A stretch of DNA of 56,555 nt, taken from contig NZ_BBYJ01000044.1 of assembly GCF_001528665.1 (NCBI RefSeq), forward strand, positions 1 through 56,555, written 5' to 3'. Positions 17,915 to 26,101 of this stretch are shown one piece after another. A program made the position numbers and the translations under genes. The notes beneath the pieces were generated by a model. That model saw only the letters and a list, made by a program, of their open reading frames with translations. It was not told the origin of the DNA and did no database searches. Source of the stretch: Microtetraspora malaysiensis. Its GTDB lineage: Bacteria; Actinomycetota; Actinomycetes; Streptosporangiales; Streptosporangiaceae. Each line of letters begins with the position of its first letter. Within the stretch, counting starts at the first letter, position 1.

Positions 17915-18427
17915 ATGATCATGACGCGTGCGCGCTGGGTCCTGCTCATCATGACTGTCGCCGTTCTGGTCTCGGTGGGGCTGCTGTGGTGGATCACGAC
18001 TGAGGACGACCGGCAGCTCGATAGGCACATACGGCAGGCTCTTGAAGGTTATGAGCAGGCGTTCGCGGAAGAGGGGGCAGGGGCCACTCCGACACCTCCG
18101 CGGCGGGACGGGTACGGCCCCCTTCTTGGCACTCCGTCCGTCAAGAAAGTGACCGTTCACCGGGACGGACAGACGCTCACCGCCGAGTTCACCGGGGCTC
18201 AGACCACTGGGCCGTGCGGCGCGGACTATACGGCGCAAGCCGTCGAGTCCGCGCATGCGGCACTGATCGTGGTGGAGGAGCATCCACACGAGAGGGGGAG
18301 TTCCTGGGATTGCCCGGATGTGGGATACCGCAGGCAGGTGATCGTACGGCTCGGCCGTCCCCTGGGCGAGCGTGTGGTGCTGGAGGCCATGCGGGGGATG
18401 CCCGCGCCTGTTGATCTCATGAGATGA
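17915..18427 (+). CDS. membrane-anchored hypothetical protein
   Basis: A 170-residue protein of unknown function. One N-terminal transmembrane segment (about 8-27, WVLLIMTVAVLVSVGLLWW) is followed by an extracytoplasmic domain with two cysteines (TTGPCGADYT and WDCPDVGY) that could form a disulfide. Codon use is normal for the window. A second ATG six bases downstream is an equal start candidate. No neighbour suggests a role. Confidence 0.65.
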   Translation: MIMTRARWVLLIMTVAVLVSVGLLWWITTEDDRQLDRHIRQALEGYEQAFAEEGAGATPTPPRRDGYGPLLGTPSVKKVTVHRDGQTLTAEFTGAQTTGPCGADYTAQAVESAHAALIVVEEHPHERGSSWDCPDVGYRRQVIVRLGRPLGERVVLEAMRGMPAPVDLMR

Positions 18428-18747
18428 CCCGGGCGACGGCGGGTCCGTGGTCGCCTTGGGTGTGGCTGATGCTGGGTGCGGCGGGCGGCCCGAGCTGCTC
18501 GCGGCCGGGGCCGGCTCTACGCGGCCTGGCCGCCTCTGCCTAGCTCCATTTCCGCGTCGCCGTTGATGGGCGCGGATATGGTCGACGAAGGAATCTCCGG
18601 CGCGGCTCGAACCAATGAGCGTTCAGCGGAGTCCAACAAGATCACAGTATCGGAAGGGACTCATGTGATCAGCTGGTTGAACGGCACGTCCAAGGCAGCG
18701 ACCAGGTCACCGCGGATGGGCCTTTCGATGAGCAACCGGGGTTACTC
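18428..18747. other. gene-free stretch
   Basis: I find no convincing gene, RNA or repeat here. Short open frames show no family-like sequence. The last 100 bases should contain the promoter of the gene at 18789. Confidence 0.4.
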
Positions 18748-18795
18748 ATGACGCAGGGTGCTCTCGCAGCCGTGAGCGTGTCCCAGGCATGGTGA
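18748..18795 (+). CDS. possible 15-codon leader peptide
   Basis: ATG 18748 opens a 15-residue frame (TQGALAAVSVSQAW after the Met) whose TGA (18793-18795) overlaps the ATG of the next gene (18789). Such an arrangement would couple translation of the two. It may be chance; no ribosome site is strong. Confidence 0.2.
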   Translation: MTQGALAAVSVSQAW

Positions 18796-19436
18796 CCCGC
18801 AAACGCGCCCCACGCTCGATGCGGCGCATCGACGTGGCCCGCCTTCCCGAAGACGTCGTGGCGCTCATCGACGCCCTCGGGCCTGATGAGAACTTGGTCG
18901 TCACGCGTGACGGCGCGTCGATAGCCACAATCTCCAGCACCATTGACGTGGTCCACGGCGCCATCGTCGATCGCGACGCGTCAGATGAGGCCAACGATCA
19001 AGCACCGATGGACTACGAGGGCGTGACAGTCGTGGCCACCGCGATGGAGCTGTCGACCGCGGCTCGGGTTGCGCTGTCGACACAGCTCGGGCCGGACTAC
19101 GTAGTGCTCGACATGCATGCGGCTCCCGCGACGACCGATGTGCTGCTGGTACCCCCAGGCAGCCCGCAGCTGATTGCAGCGCTCCGGTCGATGTTTCCGA
19201 AAGCTCGCGTCGTCGTCACCGAAATCGAGGACCACGAGCTCGGAGTTCAATACCACGGCCCGGTCCGACGCCTGCTCGACGCCGGCGCTGACGCGTATCT
19301 ACCTCCGGCGACCCTCCCACTCCTGGCCAGGCAGCTTGACTACACCCTGAATCACGCGCGCGAGATCGCCGGCGGGGCTGCTACACCATTGCAGATCGCA
19401 CCGATCGTGGCGCCGGCAGATCCAGACGACGAATGA
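18789..19436 (+). CDS. hypothetical protein with antitoxin-like N-terminus
   Basis: A 215-residue soluble protein. The first about 50 residues (MRRIDVARLPEDVVALIDAL, NLVVTRDGASIATISS) faintly recall Phd/YefM-type antitoxins, which end in a similar 'VTR.G.PVA.I' turn. Residues about 70-185 look like a Rossmann-like receiver or nucleotide-binding region (YVVLDMHAAP, DVLLVPPGSPQLI, ARVVVTEIEDHELG, AGADAYLPPATLP). No toxin gene is adjacent. I do not recognise the family. Confidence 0.55.
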   Translation: MVTRKRAPRSMRRIDVARLPEDVVALIDALGPDENLVVTRDGASIATISSTIDVVHGAIVDRDASDEANDQAPMDYEGVTVVATAMELSTAARVALSTQLGPDYVVLDMHAAPATTDVLLVPPGSPQLIAALRSMFPKARVVVTEIEDHELGVQYHGPVRRLLDAGADAYLPPATLPLLARQLDYTLNHAREIAGGAATPLQIAPIVAPADPDDE

Positions 19437-19576
19437 CCCCGCGCCTCTTCGCTGGACCGTCGGGTGGCGGCTCACCGTAGCTAAAGGAGTTCCGGGCCGT
19501 CGTGCATCGTCCGCATTCGGGTTGCCGTTCGGACAACTCGACCTCTACGGCCCCAAAACGGTGGATATGTCCCCGG

Positions 19577-22500
19577 TCATGGGGCGACCAGTGCGTTCGC
19601 GCCGAGAAGGACCTTGATGTCCCCTGCGAATGCTCCATTCTTGAGGTTCACCGCATAGTCAGGAAGTTCGACGACGTTGATTCTGCGGTTGAGGCGCTCC
19701 ACCCGGAGAAGAACGGGGGTGTCGCCGTTATGCAGCGTGAGGATTCGTTTGAGTTCTCTGACGACATCCTTGTTTACGCGTTCCTCGCGAAGGAAGAGCA
19801 CGATCGGCTCGCGGCCATCTGCCTGGATCCCGGAGATGTCGAGGAACGTGATGTCAGTGGCGTTGAACGAGATGGTCGCTTCGTCACCGTCACCACGCGA
19901 GCGGATACGTCCGGTGACGGAGACGACCAGGTCGGGCGCGAGGTTGGTCCCGTACAGCTGGTAGGTCTGAGGGAAGCAGGGAACCTCAATGGACGCGTCG
20001 TGGTCCTCGATCTTGAGGATCGCCCACACGTCACCCTTCTTGGTGACCTTCTTGTCGACGCCGGAGATGATTCCGGCGATGCGGACGTTGCCGGCCCCCG
20101 CCTGGCCGTCGAGCACCTGAGCGATCGTCAGATCGCGGTTGCGCTCCAGCACGCGTTCCGCTCCGTTGAGCGGGTGATCGGAGACGTAGAGGCCGAGCAT
20201 CTCTCGCTCAAATGACAGCTTGGTCTTCTTGTCCCACTCGCCTTCGGGAACCGCGACTTGGAAGACGCTGCTCATTCCGTTGTCTTCATCGTCGTCGAAC
20301 GCGCCGAACAGCGAGTCCTGTCCCAAAGCCTCTTTGCGCTTGACGTCGATGACCGCGTCGATGGCTTGCTCGTGGATGTGGACCAGGCCCCGGCGGGGGT
20401 GGCCGAGCCCGTCGAACGCACCGGCTTTGATGAGCGATTCGATGGTGCGCTTGTTGCAGACGACCTGTGGCACCTTCGTCAGGAAATCATTGAAGTCGGT
20501 GTAGGCGCTCTTCGTGGTGCGGGTGCTGATGATGCCATTGATGGCGTTCTCCCCGACGTTCTGGATCGCGCCGAGCCCGAACCTGACGTCATCGCCGACG
20601 GCGCTGAACCGCAGTCCGGATTCGTTGACGTCGGGCGGGAGGACCTTCAGCTTCATGCGGCGGCATTCAGCGAGGTAGAGCGCCATCCGGTCCTTGTTGG
20701 TGCCGACCGAGGTGAGGAGGGCGGCCATGTACTCGGCCGGGTAGTTGGCCTTGAGGTAGGCGGTCCAGTAGGAAACGAGCCCGTAGCCGGCGGTGTGGGA
20801 CTTGTTGAATCCGTAGGAGCTGAACGGCTCGAGAACGTCCCAGACGGCCTTCGCCGCTTCCTCCGTATACCCCTTGTCGGTCATTCCGGAGGAGAAGGTG
20901 GCCCATTGTTTGTCCATCTCCTCCTTCTTCTTCTTGCCCATCGCCCTGCGCAGGATGTCGGCGCCGCCGAGGGTGTATCCGGCGAGTTGCTGGGCGATGG
21001 CCATGACCTGCTCTTGGTAGACCACCAGGTGGTAGGTGGTGCCCAGGATCGGCTCCAGCGCCTCCTTGAGGGAGGGGTGGATCGGTGTGATGTCCTGCTG
21101 GCCGGCCTTGCGGAGGGCGTAGTTGGTGTGGGCGTTGGCTCCCATGGGGCCGGGGCGGCCGAGCGCCAGGACCGACGAGATGTCCTCGAATCGGGCCGGG
21201 GCGATCAGCTTGGTGAGGTCGCGCATCATCGAACTGTCGAGCTGGAACACCCCAAGCGTGTCGCCGCGCGCCAGCAGTTCGTAGGTCTTCTTGTCGTCCA
21301 GAGCCAGGGACAGCATGTCCAGGTCGATGCCGCGGTTGTCCTTGACGTTCTGGACGGCGTCGCCGATGACGGTCAGGTTGCGCAGGCCGAGGAAGTCCAT
21401 CTTCAGCGCGCCCATGTTCTCGCTGCTGGGCCCGTCGAAGCCGGTGATGCGGGCGCCGTCGTCGGGCCGCATGAAGATCGGCATCACGTCGAGCAGGGGC
21501 TGGGAGGACAAGATGACTCCCGCGGCGTGCACGCCGGTGCCCCGGGTCAGTCCTTCCAGGCCGAGCGCGGTGTCGATGACCTGCTTGACGTCCTGGTCTT
21601 CGTCATACAGCTTGCGGAGTTCGGTCGCCTCGGGGTATCGCGGGTGCTTCTCGTCGAAGATGCCGGTGAGCGGGATCTCCTTGCCCATGACAGCGGGCGG
21701 GAACGCTTTGGTGATCTTTTCGCCCACCACGAAGGGGTAACCGAGGACGCGCGCCGCGTCCTTGACGGCCGCCTTCGACTTGATCGTCATGTAGGTGATG
21801 ATCAGCGAGACGTTGTCCTCGCCGTACTTCTCGGTGACATAGCGGATCATGTCACCGCGCCTACGCTCGTCGAAGTCGAGGTCGACGTCGGGCATGGAGA
21901 TACGTTCGGGGTTCAGGAACCGCTCGAACAGCAGAGAGTGCTCGATGGGGTCGAGCTCGGTGATGCCGGTGACGTAGGCGACCATGGACCCGGTGGCCGA
22001 TCCTCGACCGGGGCCGATCCAGATGCCGCTGTCGCGGGCGTACTGGCAGATGTCGGCGACGACGAGGAAGTAGCCGGGGAACCCCATGTCCTCGATGACA
22101 CGCAGTTCGTAGTCGATCCGTTCCCGGACATCGTCCGGCACGGGGTCGCCGTAACGGCGGGCGGCACCGCGGTAGGCCTCCTTGCGGAGCCAGCTCATCT
22201 CGGTCTCGCCCTCGGGGACCGGGAACTTGGCGGCAAGGTCGCGGTGGGCGAACACCTCGTCATAGGGCTCGACACGCTCGGCGATCAGCAGGGTGTTCTT
22301 GCAGCCCTGCGCCCATGTCTCCGAGCTGTCGAGCGCCCACATCTCCTCAGCGGAGCGCACGTAGTAGCCGTTTCCGGAGAACCGGAACCGACTCGGGTCA
22401 CTGATCTGGGAGTTGGTGCCGACGCACAGCAGCGCGTCGTGCGCGGTGGACTGGTCCGCGGTGACGTAGTGGGAGTCGTTCGTCACCAGGGGAGGGATGC

Positions 22501-23164
22501 CGAGAGCCTCGCCGATCCGCAGCAGGTCCTTGCGGACTCCCGTCTCGATCGGGATCCCGCCATGATCCATGATCTCCAGGAAGTAGTTGTCCCGCCCGAA
22601 GATTTCCTGGTACTTGGCCGCGGTCTCCAGCGCCTTGTCGTACTGCCCGAGCCGGAGCCGGGTCTGGATCGCGCCGGACGGGCAGCCCGTGGTGGCGACG
22701 ATCCCTTCGTGATACTCCGCGAACAGCTCATCGTCCATGCGCGGGTACTTCTTCATGTGGCCCTGAAGGGAGGCCAGTGAAGAGATCTTGAACAGGTTGC
22801 GCAGGCCTTGGGCGTTGATCGCCCACATCGTCTTGTGCAGGTAGGTGCCGCTGGCGGACACGTCGCCGCCCAGGCCGGTCCGCTCATCCGACTTGCGCTG
22901 GTGGGGCTCCCCCCAGAACACGGACTGTTTGTGGAAGCGGGACTCGGGGCTGACATAGCCCTCGATCCCGATGATCGGCTTCACCCCGGCGGCTTTCATC
23001 TTCGCCTGGAATTCGTAGGCGCCGAACATGTTGCCGTGATCGCTCATCGCGATGGCGGGCATCCCCAGCTCGGCCGCTCGCGAGGCCAGTTTGCCGATCT
23101 TCGCCGCGCCGTCCAGCATCGAGTACTCGGTGTGAACGTGCAGGTGAACGAACGAATCAGCCAC
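19577..23164 (-). CDS. dnaE: DNA polymerase III alpha subunit
   Basis: A 1195-residue replicative polymerase subunit. The N-terminal PHP domain has HLHVHTEYSMLDG and MSDHGNMFG. The polymerase core has PGRGSATGSMVAY, the catalytic Asp pair in MPDVDLDFDERRR, FQLDSSMMRDL and YNKSHTAGYGLVSYWTAYLK-type fingers. The C-terminus has helix-hairpin-helix (FDGLGHPRRG) and OB-fold (VRIAGIISGVDKKVTKKGD) parts. GTG 23164 is chosen because PHP starts directly after it (VADSFVHLHVHTEYS); the frame extends to 23611 over unrelated sequence. Length fits DnaE1. Its neighbours are SARP regulators, not the ileS/lspA/rluD genes common beside actinobacterial dnaE1, so it may be an extra copy. Confidence 0.95.
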   Translation of the reverse strand: MADSFVHLHVHTEYSMLDGAAKIGKLASRAAELGMPAIAMSDHGNMFGAYEFQAKMKAAGVKPIIGIEGYVSPESRFHKQSVFWGEPHQRKSDERTGLGGDVSASGTYLHKTMWAINAQGLRNLFKISSLASLQGHMKKYPRMDDELFAEYHEGIVATTGCPSGAIQTRLRLGQYDKALETAAKYQEIFGRDNYFLEIMDHGGIPIETGVRKDLLRIGEALGIPPLVTNDSHYVTADQSTAHDALLCVGTNSQISDPSRFRFSGNGYYVRSAEEMWALDSSETWAQGCKNTLLIAERVEPYDEVFAHRDLAAKFPVPEGETEMSWLRKEAYRGAARRYGDPVPDDVRERIDYELRVIEDMGFPGYFLVVADICQYARDSGIWIGPGRGSATGSMVAYVTGITELDPIEHSLLFERFLNPERISMPDVDLDFDERRRGDMIRYVTEKYGEDNVSLIITYMTIKSKAAVKDAARVLGYPFVVGEKITKAFPPAVMGKEIPLTGIFDEKHPRYPEATELRKLYDEDQDVKQVIDTALGLEGLTRGTGVHAAGVILSSQPLLDVMPIFMRPDDGARITGFDGPSSENMGALKMDFLGLRNLTVIGDAVQNVKDNRGIDLDMLSLALDDKKTYELLARGDTLGVFQLDSSMMRDLTKLIAPARFEDISSVLALGRPGPMGANAHTNYALRKAGQQDITPIHPSLKEALEPILGTTYHLVVYQEQVMAIAQQLAGYTLGGADILRRAMGKKKKEEMDKQWATFSSGMTDKGYTEEAAKAVWDVLEPFSSYGFNKSHTAGYGLVSYWTAYLKANYPAEYMAALLTSVGTNKDRMALYLAECRRMKLKVLPPDVNESGLRFSAVGDDVRFGLGAIQNVGENAINGIISTRTTKSAYTDFNDFLTKVPQVVCNKRTIESLIKAGAFDGLGHPRRGLVHIHEQAIDAVIDVKRKEALGQDSLFGAFDDDEDNGMSSVFQVAVPEGEWDKKTKLSFEREMLGLYVSDHPLNGAERVLERNRDLTIAQVLDGQAGAGNVRIAGIISGVDKKVTKKGDVWAILKIEDHDASIEVPCFPQTYQLYGTNLAPDLVVSVTGRIRSRGDGDEATISFNATDITFLDISGIQADGREPIVLFLREERVNKDVVRELKRILTLHNGDTPVLLRVERLNRRINVVELPDYAVNLKNGAFAGDIKVLLGANALVAP

Positions 23165-23524
23165 GGGTGATCTTGGCCTTTCCGGTGTGGTGCGGGTGGG
23201 GCGCTGGAGGAGACCCAACTCTATCGAGCAGGCAGCGGTGGCCGACCACCCTCGTGGAGAAAGCAGAGAGATCAACGGCTGAACGCCTGCGGCGAACGGG
23301 ATGGGCCCCGCAGCCTGTGGCAGGACCAAGCAGGCACGCGGGTACCTCACCTGGGGGTCCGTCCCGGGCGAGGGCGAGGCGCCCGCGAGTGGCCGACACC
23401 GATTCGGTCGAACACGATCCCACCCATCTGTGGGGCAGACCACCGAAATGACCCTCGAATCCCTTGCCCGCCTGTTGCCGACGAGTTTCGAACGCAGGAC
23501 ACTGGGTGATCGACGGGGGATTTC
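23165..23524. promoter_or_regulatory. divergent dnaE / SARP intergenic region
   Basis: A 360-base gap that must hold both promoters. A candidate SARP-gene promoter is TTGCCG (23475-23480), 17 bases, GACACT (23498-23503), with GGGGG before the ATG at 23525. Two TCGAAC copies (about 23407 and 23488) are possible SARP half-sites but are spaced far apart. The dnaE promoter was not pinned down. Confidence 0.3.
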
Positions 23525-25861
23525 ATGACAACTCACATTGAGTTTCGAGTTCTTGGTCCGCTGGAAGTCGGCGTCAGGGGGCGCCCTGTCCGGTTGGGAG
23601 GGCCTCGGCAACGTTCACTGCTGGCCGCGCTGTTGCTGGATGCCGGGCGGGTCGTGTCGGTCGATCGACTGGCGGCCGCGGTCTGGGGCGAGCGCCTGCC
23701 CGAATCGGTACGCACCCAGATCCCGATCCATGTGCACGCGTTACGCAAGGCGTTCAAGGCCGCCGGCTGCGGCGTGCAGGTGATCGCCACTGAGCAGGCC
23801 GGCTATCGCCTGCGCACCGACGGCGTGTGGTTGGACACGCGTGAGGCGGAGGAACAGGCGGGAGCGGCCCGAAGGGCGGCCGCGGCCGGGCAGAGCGAGC
23901 AGGCGGCGGCGATGCTGGGGCGGGTGCTCGGGCTGTGGCGGGGGCCGGTGCTGGCCGAGATCGACACCGCCGAGATCGCCGCGGTGGCCCGCGGCCTGGA
24001 GGATGCCCGGCTGGGCATCGCGGAGGAGTGGGCCGAGGCGGAGTTGGCCTGTGGCCGTCCTCGCGAGGTGGTGGCACGGCTGGCAGGGCTGGTGGAGGAG
24101 CACCCGCTGCGTGAGGGACTGCGCGCGCAGTTGATGTTGGCGCTGTGGCACTCGGGACGGCAGGCCGACGCGCTGGAAAGCTATCAGCAGGGACGCGAAC
24201 ATCTTCTGGAAGAACTGGGCGTGGAACCGGGCAGAGGGCTGCGAGATGTCCAGAAGGCGATCCTGGCCGGACCGCCTGCCTGTGATGTCACGCAACCGCA
24301 GGTTCCCAGGCTGCTGGCGCCGCGCCGTGGCGGGAACCCGGACGATGAGCCTCTTCGGGTGGGTTCAGGGCCAGTCGTGATGGTACGGCCGGCGCAGTTG
24401 CCGCCGGTGATATCAGCGTTCGTGGGTCGGATGACGCAGATGCGGACGCTGGATCGATTGCTGGGGCAGGACGGGCGGCACCTTCCCATGGGCGTGATCA
24501 GCGGGGCGGCCGGGGTGGGCAAGACCGCGTTGGCCCTGCAGTGGGCTCATCAGGTGGTCGACCGGTTCCCCGACGGCCAGTTGTTCGCCGATCTTCGTGG
24601 CTATGACCTCGACAGAGAGTCGGCGCAGCCGATGGCGGTGCTGGAACGGTTCCTGCGAGCGCTCGGAGTCGACGGGGCGGCGATTCCGGCCGGGGTGGAG
24701 GAGCGGACCGCGTTGTTCCGCAGCATCGTGGACGGGCGGCAGGTGCTGGTCGTACTGGACAACGCCGAGTCGGCGGCACAGGTGCGGCCATTGCTGCCGG
24801 CGACGCCGGGCTGTTCCGTGATCATCACCTCCAGGCGGCGGCTGGAAGGGTTGATGGTGGGTGGTGGCGCGCTGCCGGTGCCGGTGGAGGTTCTGACCGA
24901 GCAGGAGTCCGCGGAACTGCTGGCGCGTGTGCTGGGAGCTGAGCGAGCGGCTGCCGAGCGGGAGGCGGTGGCGAAACTGGCCGCTCTGTGTCACGGGTCG
25001 CCGCTGGCGTTGCGCGTCGCGGCGGCGAAACTGGTCATGCGGCCGCAGTGGCCGGTCGCCGAAATGGCCGAGCGGCTGGCCGACGAGCGGAGCCGGTTGG
25101 ATCAGCTCAGCCGAGGAGGGCTGGAGGTACGGGCCGGCATCGAGCTGTCCTGCCGTGAACTGTCGACGCGGGCGGCCCTGGCGTTCCGGCGGCTGGGGCT
25201 GGTGGATGCCCCGGGCGGATTCGCGCCCTGGCTGGTGGCGGCGCTGCTTGACACGACGGTGCACGACGGTGAGCGGCTACTGGAGCAACTGGTCGATGCC
25301 CAGTTGCTGCAGCCGCTCGGCAGGGACGGAGCCGGCCAGCCGCGTTACCGGTTCCATGATCTGAACCGCCTGTTCGCCCGTGAACAGGCGGAGGCCGCAG
25401 AGCCGCCTGACGCCAGGCTGGCCGTGCTGAGCCGGGCCTTCGGCGCGTTGCTGGGTCTGGCGGAGCAGGCCCGCGACGCGCGATACGGCAACCGCTACCC
25501 GATGGTCCCCCGCGGTCATGCTTCGCGCTGGTTACCGGAAGACGCATCGCAGGCGGCGCTGCTGAGCGACCCGCTGGCGTGGCTGGAGAGCGAGCGACCG
25601 AACCTCGTCTCCGCGGTGACGCAGAGCGCCGAGTTGCAGCTCGCCGATCTGTGCCGCGACCTCGCGGCCGGCTTCGTGCACATGTTCGAGCCGCGGGCTC
25701 ACTTCGACGACTGGCGGTCGGCCGCCACCCGGGCCCTCGAAGCCTGCCGCGCCGTCTCCCACCTGCCGGGCCAGGCCGGCGATGCTGTTCTCCCTCGGCT
25801 CCCTGAACCTGAATCAACGCTGGCCGTCCCAGGCCGCCGACCTGCTGGAAGCAGCTCTTGA
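23525..25861 (+). pseudogene. AfsR/SARP-family regulator with frameshifted, truncated C-terminus
   Basis: The frame encodes 778 residues: SARP winged helix (1-95, EFRVLGPLEVGVRGRPV ... RQRSLLAALLLDAGRVVS), bacterial transcriptional activator domain (about 100-250), NB-ARC ATPase (P-loop GAAGVGKTAL near 322, VLVVLDNAES, IITSRR) and a following helical region. The TPR part expected in AfsR-type proteins is missing. At about 25780 family-like sequence moves to the +1 frame (MLFSLGSLNLNQRWPSQAAD) and at about 25862 to the next frame (CFQRLGDVPGQTP). Two single-base insertions therefore explain the loss. A shortened BTAD/NB-ARC activator may still be made. It is divergent from dnaE. Confidence 0.75.
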
Positions 25862-25872
25862 GCTGCTTCCAG
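25845..25872. repeat. perfect 12-bp inverted repeat at the frameshift
   Basis: CTGGAAGCAGCT, CTTG, AGCTGCTTCCAG. The extra C that breaks the SARP frame lies in the right arm (CTGCTTCCAG where CTGTTCCAG would keep frame), and this C makes the palindrome perfect. It could also act as a hairpin terminator for the shortened gene, though no T-run follows. Confidence 0.6.
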
Positions 25873-25948
25873 CGGCTCGGAGACGTGCCCGGCCAGACCC
25901 CTCTGTCGGACACTCCGCTACGATGCCTGGTCCCTAAAATGAGGGTTG

Positions 25949-26101
25949 ATGGGTAGTGGGGTGGATTTCCTGATTGCCGGATCAGCCGGTCGGCCGGTCG
26001 CCTTGGAAATCATGTCGGCCGCAGCGTTGCTGAGCACCGCCGCCGGCCGAGTGGTCGTGGGCCCGTGGAACGGCGTAGCCACTGCCCGCGAGGGCTCATA
26101 G
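25949..26101 (+). CDS. possible 50-residue coupled small protein
   Basis: ATG 25949 opens a frame of 50 codons (GSGVDFLIAGSAGRPVALE, then IMSAAALLSTAAGRVVVGPW). Its TAG (26099-26101) shares a base with GTG 26101, the likely start of the NB-ARC/TPR gene (TAGTG). This is the usual translational-coupling overlap. No ribosome site was identified with confidence and I do not recognise the family. It could instead be residue of the decayed SARP tail. Confidence 0.35.
   Translation: MGSGVDFLIAGSAGRPVALEIMSAAALLSTAAGRVVVGPWNGVATAREGS

Noticed and set aside
20258-22780. Long open frame on the plus strand opposite dnaE
   Set aside because: It is a codon-bias shadow: Val/Gly/Asp/Leu-rich without motifs, while the other strand encodes an unmistakable polymerase.
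19577-23611. Start of the polymerase at 23611
   Set aside because: The extra 149 residues are Pro/Arg-rich non-homologous sequence and would cover the divergent promoter and SARP start; PHP begins at GTG 23164.
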